A DNA stretch of 64,000 nt from Novosphingobium barchaimii LL02 (GCF_001046635.1 NZ_KQ130452.1:296663-360662), one strand, 5' to 3'; counted from the first letter of the stretch, positions 36,102-46,068 are shown. Notes: generated by a model from the sequence alone, not told the origin. Program-made: numbers and translations.

Positions 36102-37094
36102 ATGAAGCTCCTCAAGCTCATTCCCGACAACACCAACATTCACTTCCTGAAGTGGCGGGTGCCTTTCTACGTCGTCAGCCTGCTGCTGATCGTGGCGTCC
36201 ATCGGGCTTGTCGCCACCAAGGGCCTGAACCTGGGCGTCGATTTCGTCGGCGGTCAGGTGATCCGCGTCACGTTCGAAGGCAGTGCCGATGCGCCGGTGG
36301 CGCAGCTGCGCGAGGAAGTCGACAAGCTGGGTTACGGTGAGCCGATCATCCAGCGCTTCGGCCAGGCGAACGAGATCTCGATCCGCATGAAGCTGCCGGC
36401 GGGCGCGGACAAGAACCCCAAACTCGCCAATGCGATGGCGAGCACCATCAAGACCGACATCGTTAAGAACCACCCCGGGGCCAAGATCGGCAGTGTCGAT
36501 TCCGTATCCGGCAAGGTTTCTGGCGAACTCGGGCGCAGCGCCATGCTCGCGCTTGGCTTGGCTGCGATCGCGGTGGCGATCTACATCTGGGTGCGCTTTG
36601 AATGGCAGTTCGGCGTTGGCGCCCTGTTCAGCCTCGTCCATGACGTGACGCTAACGCTGGGATTATTCGCGCTGACGCAGATGGAGTTCGACCTCAACAT
36701 CGTCGCCGCTCTGCTGACGTTGATCGGTTACTCACTCAACGACACGATCGTCGTCTACGACCGCATCCGCGAAAACCTGAAGAAGTATCGCAAGATGCCG
36801 ATGCCCGAGCTGCTCGACCTTTCGGTCAACGAGACTTTGGCACGTACCATCGTGACGTCGCTGTCGATGCTGATTACCCTGCTGGCGTTGCTGCTGCTGG
36901 GCCCTGACGTGATCTTCGGCTTCACCGCCGCGATCGTGCTGGGCATCTTCGTCGGCACCTACAGCTCAATCTACATGGCCGCGCCGATCCTGATCTGGCT
37001 GGGCGTGAAGCCTGACAGCTTCGTGACCACCGAGAGCGCGATTGACCGTCAGGACCGTCTCGCCCGCGAAGCGGGTACGCCGCGAAAGAGCTGA
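36102..37094 (+). CDS. secF: Protein translocase subunit SecF
   Basis: A 330-residue partner of SecD with six membrane segments. The N-terminal segment is followed by the SecF motif GLNLGVDFVGGQVIRV; the later segments include LIGYSLNDTIVVYDRIREN and IVTSLSMLITLLALLLLG. A GGGGAGAGG ribosome site precedes the ATG. It is the last gene of the operon and is followed by a strong terminator. Confidence 0.97.
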   Translation: MKLLKLIPDNTNIHFLKWRVPFYVVSLLLIVASIGLVATKGLNLGVDFVGGQVIRVTFEGSADAPVAQLREEVDKLGYGEPIIQRFGQANEISIRMKLPAGADKNPKLANAMASTIKTDIVKNHPGAKIGSVDSVSGKVSGELGRSAMLALGLAAIAVAIYIWVRFEWQFGVGALFSLVHDVTLTLGLFALTQMEFDLNIVAALLTLIGYSLNDTIVVYDRIRENLKKYRKMPMPELLDLSVNETLARTIVTSLSMLITLLALLLLGPDVIFGFTAAIVLGIFVGTYSSIYMAAPILIWLGVKPDSFVTTESAIDRQDRLAREAGTPRKS

Positions 37095-37120
37095 CCCGCA
37101 AATTCGGTTTGCGAAAACGA

Positions 37121-37151
37121 AAAGGGCGGCGCGTGATGCGCCGCCCTTTTT
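37121..37151 (+). terminator. Terminator of yajC-secD-secF
   Basis: A perfect 9-base stem, GGGCGGCGC (37124-37132) with GCGCCGCCC (37138-37146), has a 5-base loop and is followed by TTTTT. AAA on the 5' side lets it also work for the convergent rsmA. Confidence 0.9.
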
Positions 37152-37195
37152 CGTTTGCGGTAGTCCTGCGATGCCGGATGTGCTTCGGGAAGCGA

Positions 37196-38050
37196 TCAGC
37201 CTTTTGGTTTGGTCAGCACTTTCGCGATGCTGACGAACTCTGCCACCGAAAGCGTTTCGGCGCGGCGCTGGGCGTCGATTCCCAGGTTCTCCAAGGCTTC
37301 CAGCGCGCCGGGTACGCCCTTCAGGCTTTGGCGCAGCATCTTGCGGCGTTGGCCGAACGCGGCCTCCGTCACCCGTTCCAGCACCCGCATCGAGACACCT
37401 TCAGGCGCCTCGGCCGGGGTGACGTGGACGATTGCCGACATGACCTTGGGCGCGGGGGTGAAGGCGCTGCGGTGGACTTTCATCGCCAGCTTCGCGGTGG
37501 AGCGCCACTGCGCCAGAACCGCGAGGCGGCCATAGGCGGAGGTATCTGGCTCGGCGATGATGCGGCGGGCCACTTCCTCCTGGAACATCAGGGTCAGCGA
37601 AGCCCACTGCGGCGGCCAGGTTTCGCCGGAAAGCCAGCCGATGAACAGCGCGGTGCCGACGTTGTACGGCAGGTTGGCGACGATGTGATAAGGGCCGTCA
37701 AACAGCGACGCGGGGGCGATTTTGAGCGCGTCACCCTCGATGACTTTCAGCTTGCCGGGAAACGCTGCTTCCACTTCCGCGAGCGCAGGCAGGCAGCGCG
37801 GGTCCATTTCGACAGCGGTGACGCTGGCACCTGCGCGCAGCAGTGCCCGCGTCAGGCCTCCGGGACCGGGGCCAACTTCGAGGACATGCTGGTCGCCAAG
37901 CGAAGCGGGGATCGCGGCGATGCGGTCCAGCAGGTTCTCGTCGAGGAGGAAATTCTGGCCCAGCGCTTTGGATGCCGAAAGGCCATGCCGGGCGATGACT
38001 TCGCGCAAGGGCGGCAGGCTGGGGGCGGGTAGGGCGGGTACGGTGGTCAA
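37196..38050 (-). CDS. rsmA: 16S rRNA dimethyladenosine transferase (KsgA)
   Basis: A 284-residue SAM-dependent enzyme that dimethylates A1518 and A1519 of 16S rRNA, a late 30S assembly step. Motifs are [14 protein letters not shown], the SAM loop [16 protein letters not shown], the [12 protein letters not shown] (NLPY) active site and the late [11 protein letters not shown]. The start is most likely the TTG at 38050: AGGAG lies 6 bases upstream and TTGA overlaps the pdxA stop. An ATG seven codons earlier is possible. It is the last gene of lptD-surA-pdxA-rsmA. Confidence 0.95.
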   Translation of the reverse strand: MTTVPALPAPSLPPLREVIARHGLSASKALGQNFLLDENLLDRIAAIPASLGDQHVLEVGPGPGGLTRALLRAGASVTAVEMDPRCLPALAEVEAAFPGKLKVIEGDALKIAPASLFDGPYHIVANLPYNVGTALFIGWLSGETWPPQWASLTLMFQEEVARRIIAEPDTSAYGRLAVLAQWRSTAKLAMKVHRSAFTPAPKVMSAIVHVTPAEAPEGVSMRVLERVTEAAFGQRRKMLRQSLKGVPGALEALENLGIDAQRRAETLSVAEFVSIAKVLTKPKG

Positions 38051-39078
38051 AGGGATCTCCTGGCGGCGCATTCACCCGCCATGCGGATCGCGGCGATCAT
38101 GGCGCCGGCACTGGCTTTGTGTTTACCGGCGATGGCGAAGGCGGTGCCGTGGTCGGGCGAGGTGCGCACGATGGGTAGGCCGAGAGTGACGTTCACGCCC
38201 TGATCGAAATCCAGCGTCTTGATCGGGATCAGGGCCTGGTCGTGGTACATGCACAAGGCCACGTCGTAGCGGGTCCGCTCGTGCGCGGCAAAAAGGGCAT
38301 CGGCGGGATGCGGTCCGGTGACGGTCAGACCTTCGGCGCGCAGGGCGGCGATGGCGGGCGCGATGACATCCCGGTCCTCGGTTCCCATGCGCCCGTCCTC
38401 GCCCGCATGGGGATTGAGGCCCGTGATGGCGATGCGGGGGGCGGCAAGGCCGAAATCGCGGGCGAGGCCCAGGGCGACGATGCGGGTCTTGCGCTCGATG
38501 AGTTCGCGGGTGACGAGGCCTGGCACGGCACTGAGCGCTTCGTGAACAGTCAGCGGCACAGTGCGCAGCGAAGGGCCAGCCAGCATCATCACCGCGTCTT
38601 CGTGCGGGACGCCGCAGGCGTCTGCAAGAAATTCGGTCTGCCCAGGCTGGGTGAAGCCGACGCCGGCGAGCTTCGACTTGGCGATCGGCCCGGTAACCAC
38701 GGCGCCCGCTTCCCCGGACAGCGCCAGCTGAGTAGCGTGTGTCAGCGAATGGAGTGCGAGCCGGGCGCCGTCCACAGTCGGTTCGCCGAATGAGGGTTCG
38801 CAGTCCTCGTCGCCGAGAACGGGCAAGGCGGCGGCGAATGTAGCCAGCGCATCTTGTGGATGGGCAATGCGCGCTACCGCAAGGTCAAGACCGCGCGATG
38901 CGGCGGCCGCGCGCAGGACGGCCGCGCCGCCGACGACGAAGAACGGGGCAAGCCCCTGTTCTTCTCGTCGAACCCATGCCTCGACAATCACTTCGGGGGC
39001 GATGCCCGCAGGGTCCCCGAGCGAAACGGCAAGCGGCAAAACGGTGTGAGGGGCGGCCCCCGGCTTTCCAGGGGTCAT
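38047..39078 (-). CDS. pdxA: 4-hydroxythreonine-4-phosphate dehydrogenase
   Basis: A 343-residue metal-dependent dehydrogenase of the DXP-dependent pathway to pyridoxal 5'-phosphate. Blocks include [48 protein letters not shown] with metal-binding His, [16 protein letters not shown] and [20 protein letters not shown]. The length matches the family. The stop overlaps the rsmA start, and surA is 21 bases upstream. Confidence 0.96.
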   Translation of the reverse strand: MTPGKPGAAPHTVLPLAVSLGDPAGIAPEVIVEAWVRREEQGLAPFFVVGGAAVLRAAAASRGLDLAVARIAHPQDALATFAAALPVLGDEDCEPSFGEPTVDGARLALHSLTHATQLALSGEAGAVVTGPIAKSKLAGVGFTQPGQTEFLADACGVPHEDAVMMLAGPSLRTVPLTVHEALSAVPGLVTRELIERKTRIVALGLARDFGLAAPRIAITGLNPHAGEDGRMGTEDRDVIAPAIAALRAEGLTVTGPHPADALFAAHERTRYDVALCMYHDQALIPIKTLDFDQGVNVTLGLPIVRTSPDHGTAFAIAGKHKASAGAMIAAIRMAGECAARRSL

Positions 39079-39099
39079 GTCAGCCGCCCCGCTCGAAGA

Positions 39100-40518
39100 T
39101 CAATTGTATTCGATGATCGCGTCACGGCGCAGATCGCGCAGGTAGGTCTGCGCGCGCTTGTTGACGCGGTCGTCCTCGAGCTGGGCCTGGAGCTGTTCGA
39201 AGCTCGGGCCGTCGTTGACCTGCGGATCGTCGCGGCCGCAAAGCATGAGGATGCGAATGCCCTCGTCTAGCGAGCCGAACGGGGGCAGCGTTTCGCCGGG
39301 CGAAAGCTGGAGGATCGAGGTTTGGATCTGGGCCGGAAGGTCGCGTGCCTTGACCTGATCGTTGGTCACGACCTGGGCGCCAAGACCTGTGGCGACCTTG
39401 TCGACATCGCCGCAGCCCTTGGCCGCCTTGATGCCTGCCGCAAAGGATTCGGCGCGCTTGCCGGCCTCAGCCTCGCTGACGCCCTTGGGGAAGGGCAGCG
39501 AGATCTGCTTGAGCGAGAGGACCGCATCGCGCGGATCGGCGGTGAGTACCTGGCGCTTGTCGATTAGGTAGAGGATGTCGAAACCGCCGGGCACTTCGAC
39601 CGGGCCGACCAGCTGGCCGGTTTCGAGGTCACGCGCGACGACCTGCAATTCGCTGGGAAGCTGGGCGAGGCGGACCCAGCCCAGGTCACCGCCGACCGAT
39701 GCGGTGGTGGCTTCCGAATACTGGCGCGCATAAGCGACGAAGCTGCCGCCCGAGCGCAGCTGCTGCACAATCTTCGTGGCGTTTTCATATACCTGCTGGC
39801 GCGCGTCCGGCGCGGCCGACATGTAGATCTCGCCGAGCCGGTATTCCTCGGTGCCTTTGGCCGCCTTGAGGCGCGAAAGGTTCTCGTTCACTTCGTCGTC
39901 GGAGACGTTGATAAAGGGCTGGACGTTGCGCTGTAGCAGGGCCTGCCACGACAGTTCACCGCGGATCTGGCGCTTCAGCGATTCCGGTGACGAGCCGATA
40001 CGCTTGAGGTACGCATCCATCGCGCCGACGTTCTGATTGAAGTTCTGCTGCGCCACGCGGGCGTAGGACTGGTCAATCTGGGCGTCGGCGACCGCGGCAT
40101 CGGCAGCCTTGGCCTCCTGGATCTGCAAAGTCTCGTCGATGAGGTTGCGCAGGATCTGCAGGCGCAGGCGCTTCATTTCCTCTTCGTCGATCTTGCCCTG
40201 GTTGGCCGCGACGATGAGGGCGAGGCGCTGGTCGACATCGGTGCCGGTGATCACGTCGCCGTTAACCACGGCCGTGGCGCGGCGCAGGTTGGGATTGTCG
40301 TTGCCGAAAATCTTCACGTCGTCAGGGATGACGATCTCGCCTTGGGGCGCCGACTGCGCCTGAACCGTGCCGGCCCCGAGCGCCGACGCGAGTGCGGCCA
40401 GGCTGCCGACGGAAACGAATGCTCGCCTGATGAACCTGCTGCGCCTGGTCTGGCTGAGCGTATTGACTGCTTGCACCGTGATTTCAATCCCGTCTTCGAC
40501 CGGCCGAAGCCGGATCAT
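39100..40518 (-). CDS. surA: Periplasmic chaperone / peptidyl-prolyl isomerase SurA
   Basis: A 472-residue exported protein from the ATG at 40518; a GTG at 40476 is an alternative and no ideal ribosome site is seen for either. An Arg-rich signal peptide (RRSRFIRRAFVSVGSLAALA, cleaved near VQAQSA) is followed by the SurA N-terminal chaperone domain (TAVVNGDVITGTDVDQRLAL), one parvulin domain (EEYRLGEIYMS; VGGDLGWVRLAQLPSEL) and a C-terminal helix. SurA escorts outer-membrane proteins through the periplasm. Its place between lptD and pdxA is the classic arrangement. Confidence 0.92.
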   Translation of the reverse strand: MIRLRPVEDGIEITVQAVNTLSQTRRSRFIRRAFVSVGSLAALASALGAGTVQAQSAPQGEIVIPDDVKIFGNDNPNLRRATAVVNGDVITGTDVDQRLALIVAANQGKIDEEEMKRLRLQILRNLIDETLQIQEAKAADAAVADAQIDQSYARVAQQNFNQNVGAMDAYLKRIGSSPESLKRQIRGELSWQALLQRNVQPFINVSDDEVNENLSRLKAAKGTEEYRLGEIYMSAAPDARQQVYENATKIVQQLRSGGSFVAYARQYSEATTASVGGDLGWVRLAQLPSELQVVARDLETGQLVGPVEVPGGFDILYLIDKRQVLTADPRDAVLSLKQISLPFPKGVSEAEAGKRAESFAAGIKAAKGCGDVDKVATGLGAQVVTNDQVKARDLPAQIQTSILQLSPGETLPPFGSLDEGIRILMLCGRDDPQVNDGPSFEQLQAQLEDDRVNKRAQTYLRDLRRDAIIEYN

Positions 40519-40729
40519 CCCGGGCAGGCGCCCTGCTGGAGCGGCCTGCCGTATTCTATTGCGTACCTGTCCCCACGTGCCCCGGGGCGGCTTAACTGAA
40601 AATGAGCACACCCGATAGCGGCTTTGCTCGGGAGTGCCAATGTTTCCGGCACGTACATCGCAGGATGCTGGCGGCGGCTTCGACAAGCCGGGCATGAGCA
40701 GGTTTCCGCAGCCAGCCTCTTGGGCCCGG

Positions 40730-43081
40730 TCAATGCGCCCCTATGTTTTTCAACGCAAAGCCCAATTGGAAGGAATCACCGCGCTTTACGTCCCCCAGGG
40801 CCACATAATCGCGGCGCCAGGTGAGCGAAATCTGGATGCAGTCGTCTTCGTAAGCGGCGCCGAAGCGGGTACGCAGCGGCTGGAAGCCGTTCGAGCCGTT
40901 GTCGGGGTCTTCTTCACGTGCAGTCATGTTGACGACTGCAGAGCCGAACAGCGACCAGTACTTCGCGAAGGCGATGCGTCCTGCGGCCCTCAGTTCCTCG
41001 CGGTCCTGGAGATCCTCGATTTCCTCGGAAATGTCGCGGTTCAGCTTGGTATAGCCGACTTCCAGGTAGGATCGGGTATTACCGATGACCGCGTCGAATT
41101 CGTTGCGGCGTACCGCCAGGGTGTCTTTGTCGACGCGGAAGCGGTGCACGAAATTAATAGCGTCGCGGTAGCGGATTTCGGTCCGGCCGACGATGTCAGA
41201 GGTCTTGTTGGCAAGGCCGGTGCCGTCGGGCAGCACGGTCGCGCGGTTGGACAGGCGGACCGACTGACCGACGGTGGTCTTGATCCGCCAGCGTGGGCGC
41301 TCGAACTGCCAGTCGAAGCCGTAGGTGAACCGCACGCCATCCTCGATCCGGTCGTAGCCGGGAAAGCGGTTAAGCGCGAAGAGGTTGCCGGTGTCCAGTT
41401 CGATCGCGCGCGAATCCTCGTTGGGTATCGCGAGGTTCTTGATCTTCGGGCTGGCTACCACCTGGAAGCGAGGGGTCAGCACCTGGGTGCCGCCGAAGAC
41501 CTGGCCGACGAACGGCCATTTTACGTCGAGGGCAGCCGTGGCGATGCCGCGGCCCTGCCATCCTTCCGTGCCTCGGTAGAGCGCGGTGTCGGTCTTGAGA
41601 TTCTCGTCCGAATGATAAACGTCGCCGCGCACGAGGCCGGTCAGCGTCACTTCCTGGCCCATGCCGGTCAGCTTGCGCAGCGACCACTGCCCGCTGGCGA
41701 AGGCGCGCTGGGTATCCTGCCCGTTGGATCGCATGATGCCCAGCGTATTGGCCTGAAGTTCGAATTTGCCGCCCAGCAGCGGATCATCGATGCGGCGGCG
41801 ATAGTCGATCACCGGCAGGGCGACCGGAATCTGCCCCTGCACGCGGTCCGACTGCATGGTCTGCGTGGTATAGCCGGCGAAGGAAAAGTAACTGTCGTCG
41901 TCGATCCGCTCCACCTCGATGGTCGAGCGCAGGCGATCGTCGCGGCTGAGGTCGTAGCGGCGCAGGAACGTGCGGTCGGTGGCGCGGCGGATCGAGCCGG
42001 TCACGCTCCAGTTATCGTCAAGCTGCAGGCGGCCGTTGGCGAAGATGTAGCCGCGAAACGCGCGCTTCCCATCGGGGCTGGTGATGTCCGAGCCGCCGGC
42101 AATGGGAATCCTGCTGCTGGACGTCGCGTAGCCGGTGATCTGGTACGCGCTGCGATCGGTCAGCGCGCGATATTGCACCGAGGCCATCGGCGCAGCCCCG
42201 GTATAGGCCGAAACGGTGCCGGTAAGGTCGCGGTTTTCGGCGATCTTCCAGAAGTAGGACTGTGAGAGTTCAAAGCCGTTCGACGGGCTGGAGCGGATGT
42301 CAGGCATCAGGAAGCCGGAAACCGAACCGCCATCCGTGCCGATTGTCAGACCCAGCAGCGGCAGCTGGATGATGCCGAACAGCTCGATCCGCGCGTCCTT
42401 GAAGCGCACGCGCTTCTGTTCTTCAGAATAGACCACCTGCTTGGCGACGATGCGCCAGGTCGGCTTCTTGGGGCAGCCGTCGTCATCGGTGACGTCGCAT
42501 CCGGTGTAGGCCGCCTGGTTGAGGATGACGTCGCCATTGGCGATTCGCTCACCCTTGAGCGCGGCCATTCTGCCGCCCTCGCGCATGACGAGAAGCATGT
42601 TCTCCATCATGCCGGTCTTGAGCTGGTCGGTCAGTTCGACCTGCTCGGTATAGAGCTGGTTGCCGTCCTGATCGACGAGGCGCACGTTGCCGACGGCCAG
42701 GATCTTCCCGCTGTTGCGGTCCCAAGTGACCTTATCCGAGCGGACGGACTGGGCTTGGCCCTTTTCGTCGCGGCGGCGCAGCACCACGTTACCGGTCGCG
42801 GTGACCAGTTCGCTGTTCTGCTCGTACTGGACGTCATCCGCCTCGAAGGCGACCGGCTCCGCATCGGCGGTGGCCGGCGGTGGTGCAGGGGGCTGGCCTT
42901 CCATCGGGCCGGTGTCGACCTGACGCGAAACGTCCTGGGCCAAAGCCGCGCCGGGTAAGGCGGTGTAAAAAACGGGTGCAGCAGCGATGCCCAAAGCCAG
43001 CACGCGCAAGGAAAGAGGGCGCAAGCGGCGGATCTTGGAACGGATCGGGGCTTGCAGCGGGTTCTGCGCAGGCGGGAGCAT
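40730..43081 (-). CDS. lptD: LPS-assembly protein LptD
   Basis: A 783-residue outer-membrane protein that, with LptE, inserts lipopolysaccharide into the outer leaflet. From the ATG at 43081 it has a signal peptide (ending ALAQD), an OstA-like beta-jellyroll domain (about 60-200: VAFEADDVQYEQNSELVTAT) and a C-terminal barrel domain with LSQSYFWKIAENRDL and RGYIFANGRLQLDDNW. Four Cys-capable positions typical of disulfides are few here; CDVTDDDGC gives one close pair. It heads lptD-surA-pdxA-rsmA and is divergent from pepA. Confidence 0.94.
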   Translation of the reverse strand: MLPPAQNPLQAPIRSKIRRLRPLSLRVLALGIAAAPVFYTALPGAALAQDVSRQVDTGPMEGQPPAPPPATADAEPVAFEADDVQYEQNSELVTATGNVVLRRRDEKGQAQSVRSDKVTWDRNSGKILAVGNVRLVDQDGNQLYTEQVELTDQLKTGMMENMLLVMREGGRMAALKGERIANGDVILNQAAYTGCDVTDDDGCPKKPTWRIVAKQVVYSEEQKRVRFKDARIELFGIIQLPLLGLTIGTDGGSVSGFLMPDIRSSPSNGFELSQSYFWKIAENRDLTGTVSAYTGAAPMASVQYRALTDRSAYQITGYATSSSRIPIAGGSDITSPDGKRAFRGYIFANGRLQLDDNWSVTGSIRRATDRTFLRRYDLSRDDRLRSTIEVERIDDDSYFSFAGYTTQTMQSDRVQGQIPVALPVIDYRRRIDDPLLGGKFELQANTLGIMRSNGQDTQRAFASGQWSLRKLTGMGQEVTLTGLVRGDVYHSDENLKTDTALYRGTEGWQGRGIATAALDVKWPFVGQVFGGTQVLTPRFQVVASPKIKNLAIPNEDSRAIELDTGNLFALNRFPGYDRIEDGVRFTYGFDWQFERPRWRIKTTVGQSVRLSNRATVLPDGTGLANKTSDIVGRTEIRYRDAINFVHRFRVDKDTLAVRRNEFDAVIGNTRSYLEVGYTKLNRDISEEIEDLQDREELRAAGRIAFAKYWSLFGSAVVNMTAREEDPDNGSNGFQPLRTRFGAAYEDDCIQISLTWRRDYVALGDVKRGDSFQLGFALKNIGAH

Positions 43082-43176
43082 GGGTTGCCTATCGCATCGC
43101 CTGTGCCTAACTGCAATCCAGTCATGCGGTGAAGCGCACAAGATCAGCGTTTCACCGGGGAAATCCAGGAGAATCC

Positions 43177-44640
43177 ATGAAGATCCAGTTCCTTGGCGCG
43201 GCAATTGCCCCCAATGTTCGCCTCGTCGCCCGCTTCGTCAATCAGGACGCACTGCCAGCCGACCTTGAGCCGGTACTGGCGCAGGGTGCAAAGATGGCGC
43301 GGTTTTCGGGTAAAGCGGGCCAGGTCTTCGAGGGATTCGCCGAGCGCGGCGGCAATGTGGTGCGCGTTGCGCTTGCCGGCATCGGCGAGGCTTCGGCGAA
43401 GGACCGTAAGGGTGCGATCGAGCGTGCGGGCGCCAATGTAGTCGCCAAGTACCTGACCAGCGGCGAGACTGCGCTGACCTTGGACCTGACCGGCGCGGCT
43501 CTTTCTGCTGAAGAAGCCGCCGGCGCGCTGCTGGGCGCGGTCCTGCGCTCGTGGCGCCACGATGTCTACCGCACCAAGCTGGGCGCGGACGCCAAGCCCA
43601 GCCTTGCCGAAATTTCCGTGGTCGGCGCGCCGGAAGGCACCGAGGTCACCTGGGAGATCGAGCAGGCGATCGGCCAGGGCGTGTCCTTCACCCGCGAACT
43701 CGTCACCGAACCCGCCAACATCATCTACCCCGAGAGCTTCGTGGAGCGCTGCAAGGCGCGCATGGCAGGCACCGGCCTCACCATCCGCGTCCTCGACGAC
43801 AAGAACATGGCTGCGCTCGGCATGGGTTCGCTGCTTGGCGTTGCACAGGGCTCGGTTCGCCCTGCGCGCATCCTCGTCATGGAATGGCTGGGCGGCACCG
43901 AGGGCGAGAAGCCCGTGGCCTTTGTCGGCAAGGGCGTGACGTTCGATACCGGCGGCATCTCGATCAAGCCGGCCGGCGGCATGGAAGACATGAAGTGGGA
44001 CATGGGCGGCGCCGGCGCGGTTGCCGGCACCATGCTCGCGCTCGCACTGCGTAAGGCAAAGGCCAACGTCATCGGCGTCTGCGGCCTTGTCGAGAACATG
44101 CCCGACGGCAATGCCCAGCGTCCCGGTGACGTCGTCACCTCGATGTCGGGCCAGACCATCGAAGTCATCAACACCGACGCCGAAGGCCGCCTCGTCCTGT
44201 GCGATGCGCTGACCTGGGTGCAGCGCGAGTACAGCCCAGCCAAGGTGATCGACCTTGCCACGCTGACCGGTGCAATCATCCTCAGTCTCGCGCATGAATA
44301 TGCCGGCCTGTTCTCGAACAACGACGCGCTTGCCGCCGAACTGAACGCTGCCGGTGAAGCTTCGGGCGACCGCTTGTGGCGCATGCCGATGGGTTCGGCT
44401 TACGACAAGATGATCGACAGCCCGATCGCCGACATCAAGAACGTCGGCCCGCGTCCCGGCGGTTCGATCACGGCGGCGCAATTCCTGCTGCGCTTCATCG
44501 AGAACGACACTCCCTGGGCACACCTCGACATCGCGGGCACCGTATGGACCGATAAGGCAGGCGCCACCTGGGAGAAGGGCGCAACCGGCTTCGGCGTGCG
44601 CCTGCTCGACCGCTTCGTGCGCGATACGCTGGAAGCGTGA
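43177..44640 (+). CDS. pepA: Leucyl aminopeptidase (PepA)
   Basis: A 487-residue M17 dizinc aminopeptidase. The catalytic C-terminal domain shows VAFVGKGVTFDTGGISIKP (metal Lys/Asp), MKWDMGGAGAVAGTML and the family signature NTDAEGRLVL. The N-terminal macro-like domain is less conserved. The ATG at 43177 has CCAGGAGAA upstream; a longer reading from 43129 adds nothing conserved. It lies divergent to lptD and its stop overlaps a GTG in the holC frame. Confidence 0.97.
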   Translation: MKIQFLGAAIAPNVRLVARFVNQDALPADLEPVLAQGAKMARFSGKAGQVFEGFAERGGNVVRVALAGIGEASAKDRKGAIERAGANVVAKYLTSGETALTLDLTGAALSAEEAAGALLGAVLRSWRHDVYRTKLGADAKPSLAEISVVGAPEGTEVTWEIEQAIGQGVSFTRELVTEPANIIYPESFVERCKARMAGTGLTIRVLDDKNMAALGMGSLLGVAQGSVRPARILVMEWLGGTEGEKPVAFVGKGVTFDTGGISIKPAGGMEDMKWDMGGAGAVAGTMLALALRKAKANVIGVCGLVENMPDGNAQRPGDVVTSMSGQTIEVINTDAEGRLVLCDALTWVQREYSPAKVIDLATLTGAIILSLAHEYAGLFSNNDALAAELNAAGEASGDRLWRMPMGSAYDKMIDSPIADIKNVGPRPGGSITAAQFLLRFIENDTPWAHLDIAGTVWTDKAGATWEKGATGFGVRLLDRFVRDTLEA

Positions 44641-44660
44641 GCGAAAAAGGGTCGCCGCTC

Positions 44661-45098
44661 ATGCGCGTGGACTTCTACCAGCTAAGCCGCGACCCCGCCG
44701 AGGCGGCCTTGCCGCTGATCGCGCGCAAAGTTCTTTCGGACAACGCGCGCCTGCTCGTCGTCTCGGGCAATCAGGATCAGCGGATGCGGATTTCGCGCGC
44801 GCTGTGGTCGCTTTTGCCCGAGACGTTTCTCGCCAACGGCCATGCCGGGCAGGGGGATGAGGATCGTCAGCCGATCCTTCTCTCCGACACGCCCGAACCG
44901 GCCAATGGCGCGGCGTTCCTTGCCATCGCCGATGGCCAGTGGCGTGAGGGGGAGATGCCTTTCGCGCGCACGTTCTATATGTTCGACGATGAAAGCGTGC
45001 AGCAGGCCCGGCAGGTCTGGCGCGAATTGCGCGCCCGCGAAGGGGTGGAACACTTTTACTGGAAGCAGGAAGGCGGGCGCTGGGTTCAGGCGGGATAA
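44661..45098 (+). CDS. holC: DNA polymerase III subunit chi
   Basis: A 145-residue protein starting MRVDFYQLSRDP, the typical chi N-terminus. It shows the family's Rossmann-like pattern: ALPLIARKVLSDNARLLVVS, then RISRALWSLLPETFLANG, LLSDTPEPANGAAFLAIADG and the C-terminal QARQVWRELRAREGVEHFYW. Chi links the clamp loader to SSB. An upstream GTG (44637) overlaps the pepA stop and could start an 8-residue longer form. pepA-holC order is conserved in alphaproteobacteria. Confidence 0.9.
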   Translation: MRVDFYQLSRDPAEAALPLIARKVLSDNARLLVVSGNQDQRMRISRALWSLLPETFLANGHAGQGDEDRQPILLSDTPEPANGAAFLAIADGQWREGEMPFARTFYMFDDESVQQARQVWRELRAREGVEHFYWKQEGGRWVQAG

Positions 45099-45104
45099 CC
45101 GTTT

Positions 45105-45221
45105 GGGGGCTTCGACACGCTCAGCCTGAGCGGGTCGGGGAAACTGCCTTGAATTCGGGCGCCGCCGTGGGAAAGTCGTTCGCTCTCAAATCCCGCTCAC
45201 GCTGAGCCTGTCGAAGCCCCC
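45105..45221. repeat. REP-like inverted repeat pair, copy 2
   Basis: Two arms of 31 bases (45105-45135 and 45191-45221) face each other across a 55-base spacer. They share the GGCTTCGACA-GCTCAGC-GAGCGGG core with the pair at 20251-20340, with a few substitutions. The element fills the gap between holC and ndk. Confidence 0.85.
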
Positions 45222-45332
45222 TCCCGCACACGCTCCGGTGAAGCATGCACTCACCCGCTTGCCGCCCCCGGCAAAGCCCGCTAGGGGCGCGCCCAACAAT
45301 TCACGCTTTCCCATTTCGCAAGGAACAGTTCC

Positions 45333-45755
45333 ATGTCGGTCACCCGCACATTTTCGATCATCAAGCCCGACGCAACCCGTCGCAACCTGACCGGCGCCGT
45401 CACCAAGATGCTTGAGGAAGCCGGCCTGCGCGTCGTCGCTTCCAAGCGCATCCAGATGTCCAAGGAGCAGGCCGAGGGCTTCTACGCCGTCCACGCCGAG
45501 CGTCCCTTCTTCGGCGACCTCGTCTCGTTCATGATCTCGGGCCCGGTCGTGGTTCAGGTTCTCGAAGGTGAAGACGCCGTGAAGCGCAACCGCGACATCA
45601 TGGGCGCCACCAACCCCGAGAACGCCGATGCCGGCACGATCCGCAAGGAACTGGCCGAATCGATCGAAGCAAACTCGGTCCACGGTTCGGACTCGGAAGA
45701 GAACGCAGCGATCGAGATCGCCTACTTCTTCAAGCCGGAAGAACTGGTGGGCTGA
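45333..45755 (+). CDS. ndk: Nucleoside diphosphate kinase
   Basis: A 140-residue enzyme that transfers gamma-phosphate between nucleoside triphosphates and diphosphates. The N-terminus [19 protein letters not shown], the catalytic His motif [12 protein letters not shown] and [20 protein letters not shown] are canonical. AAGGAAC lies upstream of the ATG. It is followed by a terminator and belongs to the pepA-holC-ndk neighbourhood. Confidence 0.98.
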   Translation: MSVTRTFSIIKPDATRRNLTGAVTKMLEEAGLRVVASKRIQMSKEQAEGFYAVHAERPFFGDLVSFMISGPVVVQVLEGEDAVKRNRDIMGATNPENADAGTIRKELAESIEANSVHGSDSEENAAIEIAYFFKPEELVG

Positions 45756-45802
45756 TTGCCCAACTTGAATTGCGGAGGTTAACTCTTCGTAACCAGGATG
45801 AA

Positions 45803-45830
45803 GGTCGCCGGTTTCGGCGGCCTTTTTCTT
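45803..45830 (+). terminator. Terminator of ndk
   Basis: An 8-base stem, GGTCGCCG (45803-45810) with CGGCGGCC (45815-45822), has a 4-base loop and is followed by TTTTTCTT. Confidence 0.85.
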
Positions 45831-45909
45831 TGGCTCGACTCGCAAGTGCGCTTAAGCGTCGGCGCTTGAGAAAGGGGCTGCGGGCCTCGTTGCGGGATCT
45901 AGCGTTTCG

Positions 45910-46068
45910 ATGACCAGAACCATTATCATTGCCGGATCCCTTTCGTTTCTGGGGGCGGTCCTTTTATCTCAGGCGGCCAGCACGGCGTCGTCCGGCGCTT
46001 CGGACCAGCGCGGCGCAGTCGCCTCGCCCGGCGCAATCAGCGTAAGCGCCGCGATCACCTCGCACTGA
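45910..46068 (+). CDS. Possible small secreted peptide (52 residues)
   Basis: A short open frame from ATG 45910 to TGA 46066-46068. It starts MTRTIIIAGSLSFLGAVLL, a plausible signal peptide or membrane segment, then a Ser/Ala-rich tail ending SAAITSH. A GGGA lies about 12 bases upstream, which is weak. No family is recognised. Without it, the 423 bases between ndk and the next gene hold only the ndk terminator and the promoter of that next gene. Confidence 0.35.
   Translation: MTRTIIIAGSLSFLGAVLLSQAASTASSGASDQRGAVASPGAISVSAAITSH

Noticed and set aside
34556-36139. 527-codon frame antisense to secD
   Set aside because: His/Asp-rich shadow with no domain; secD is certain.
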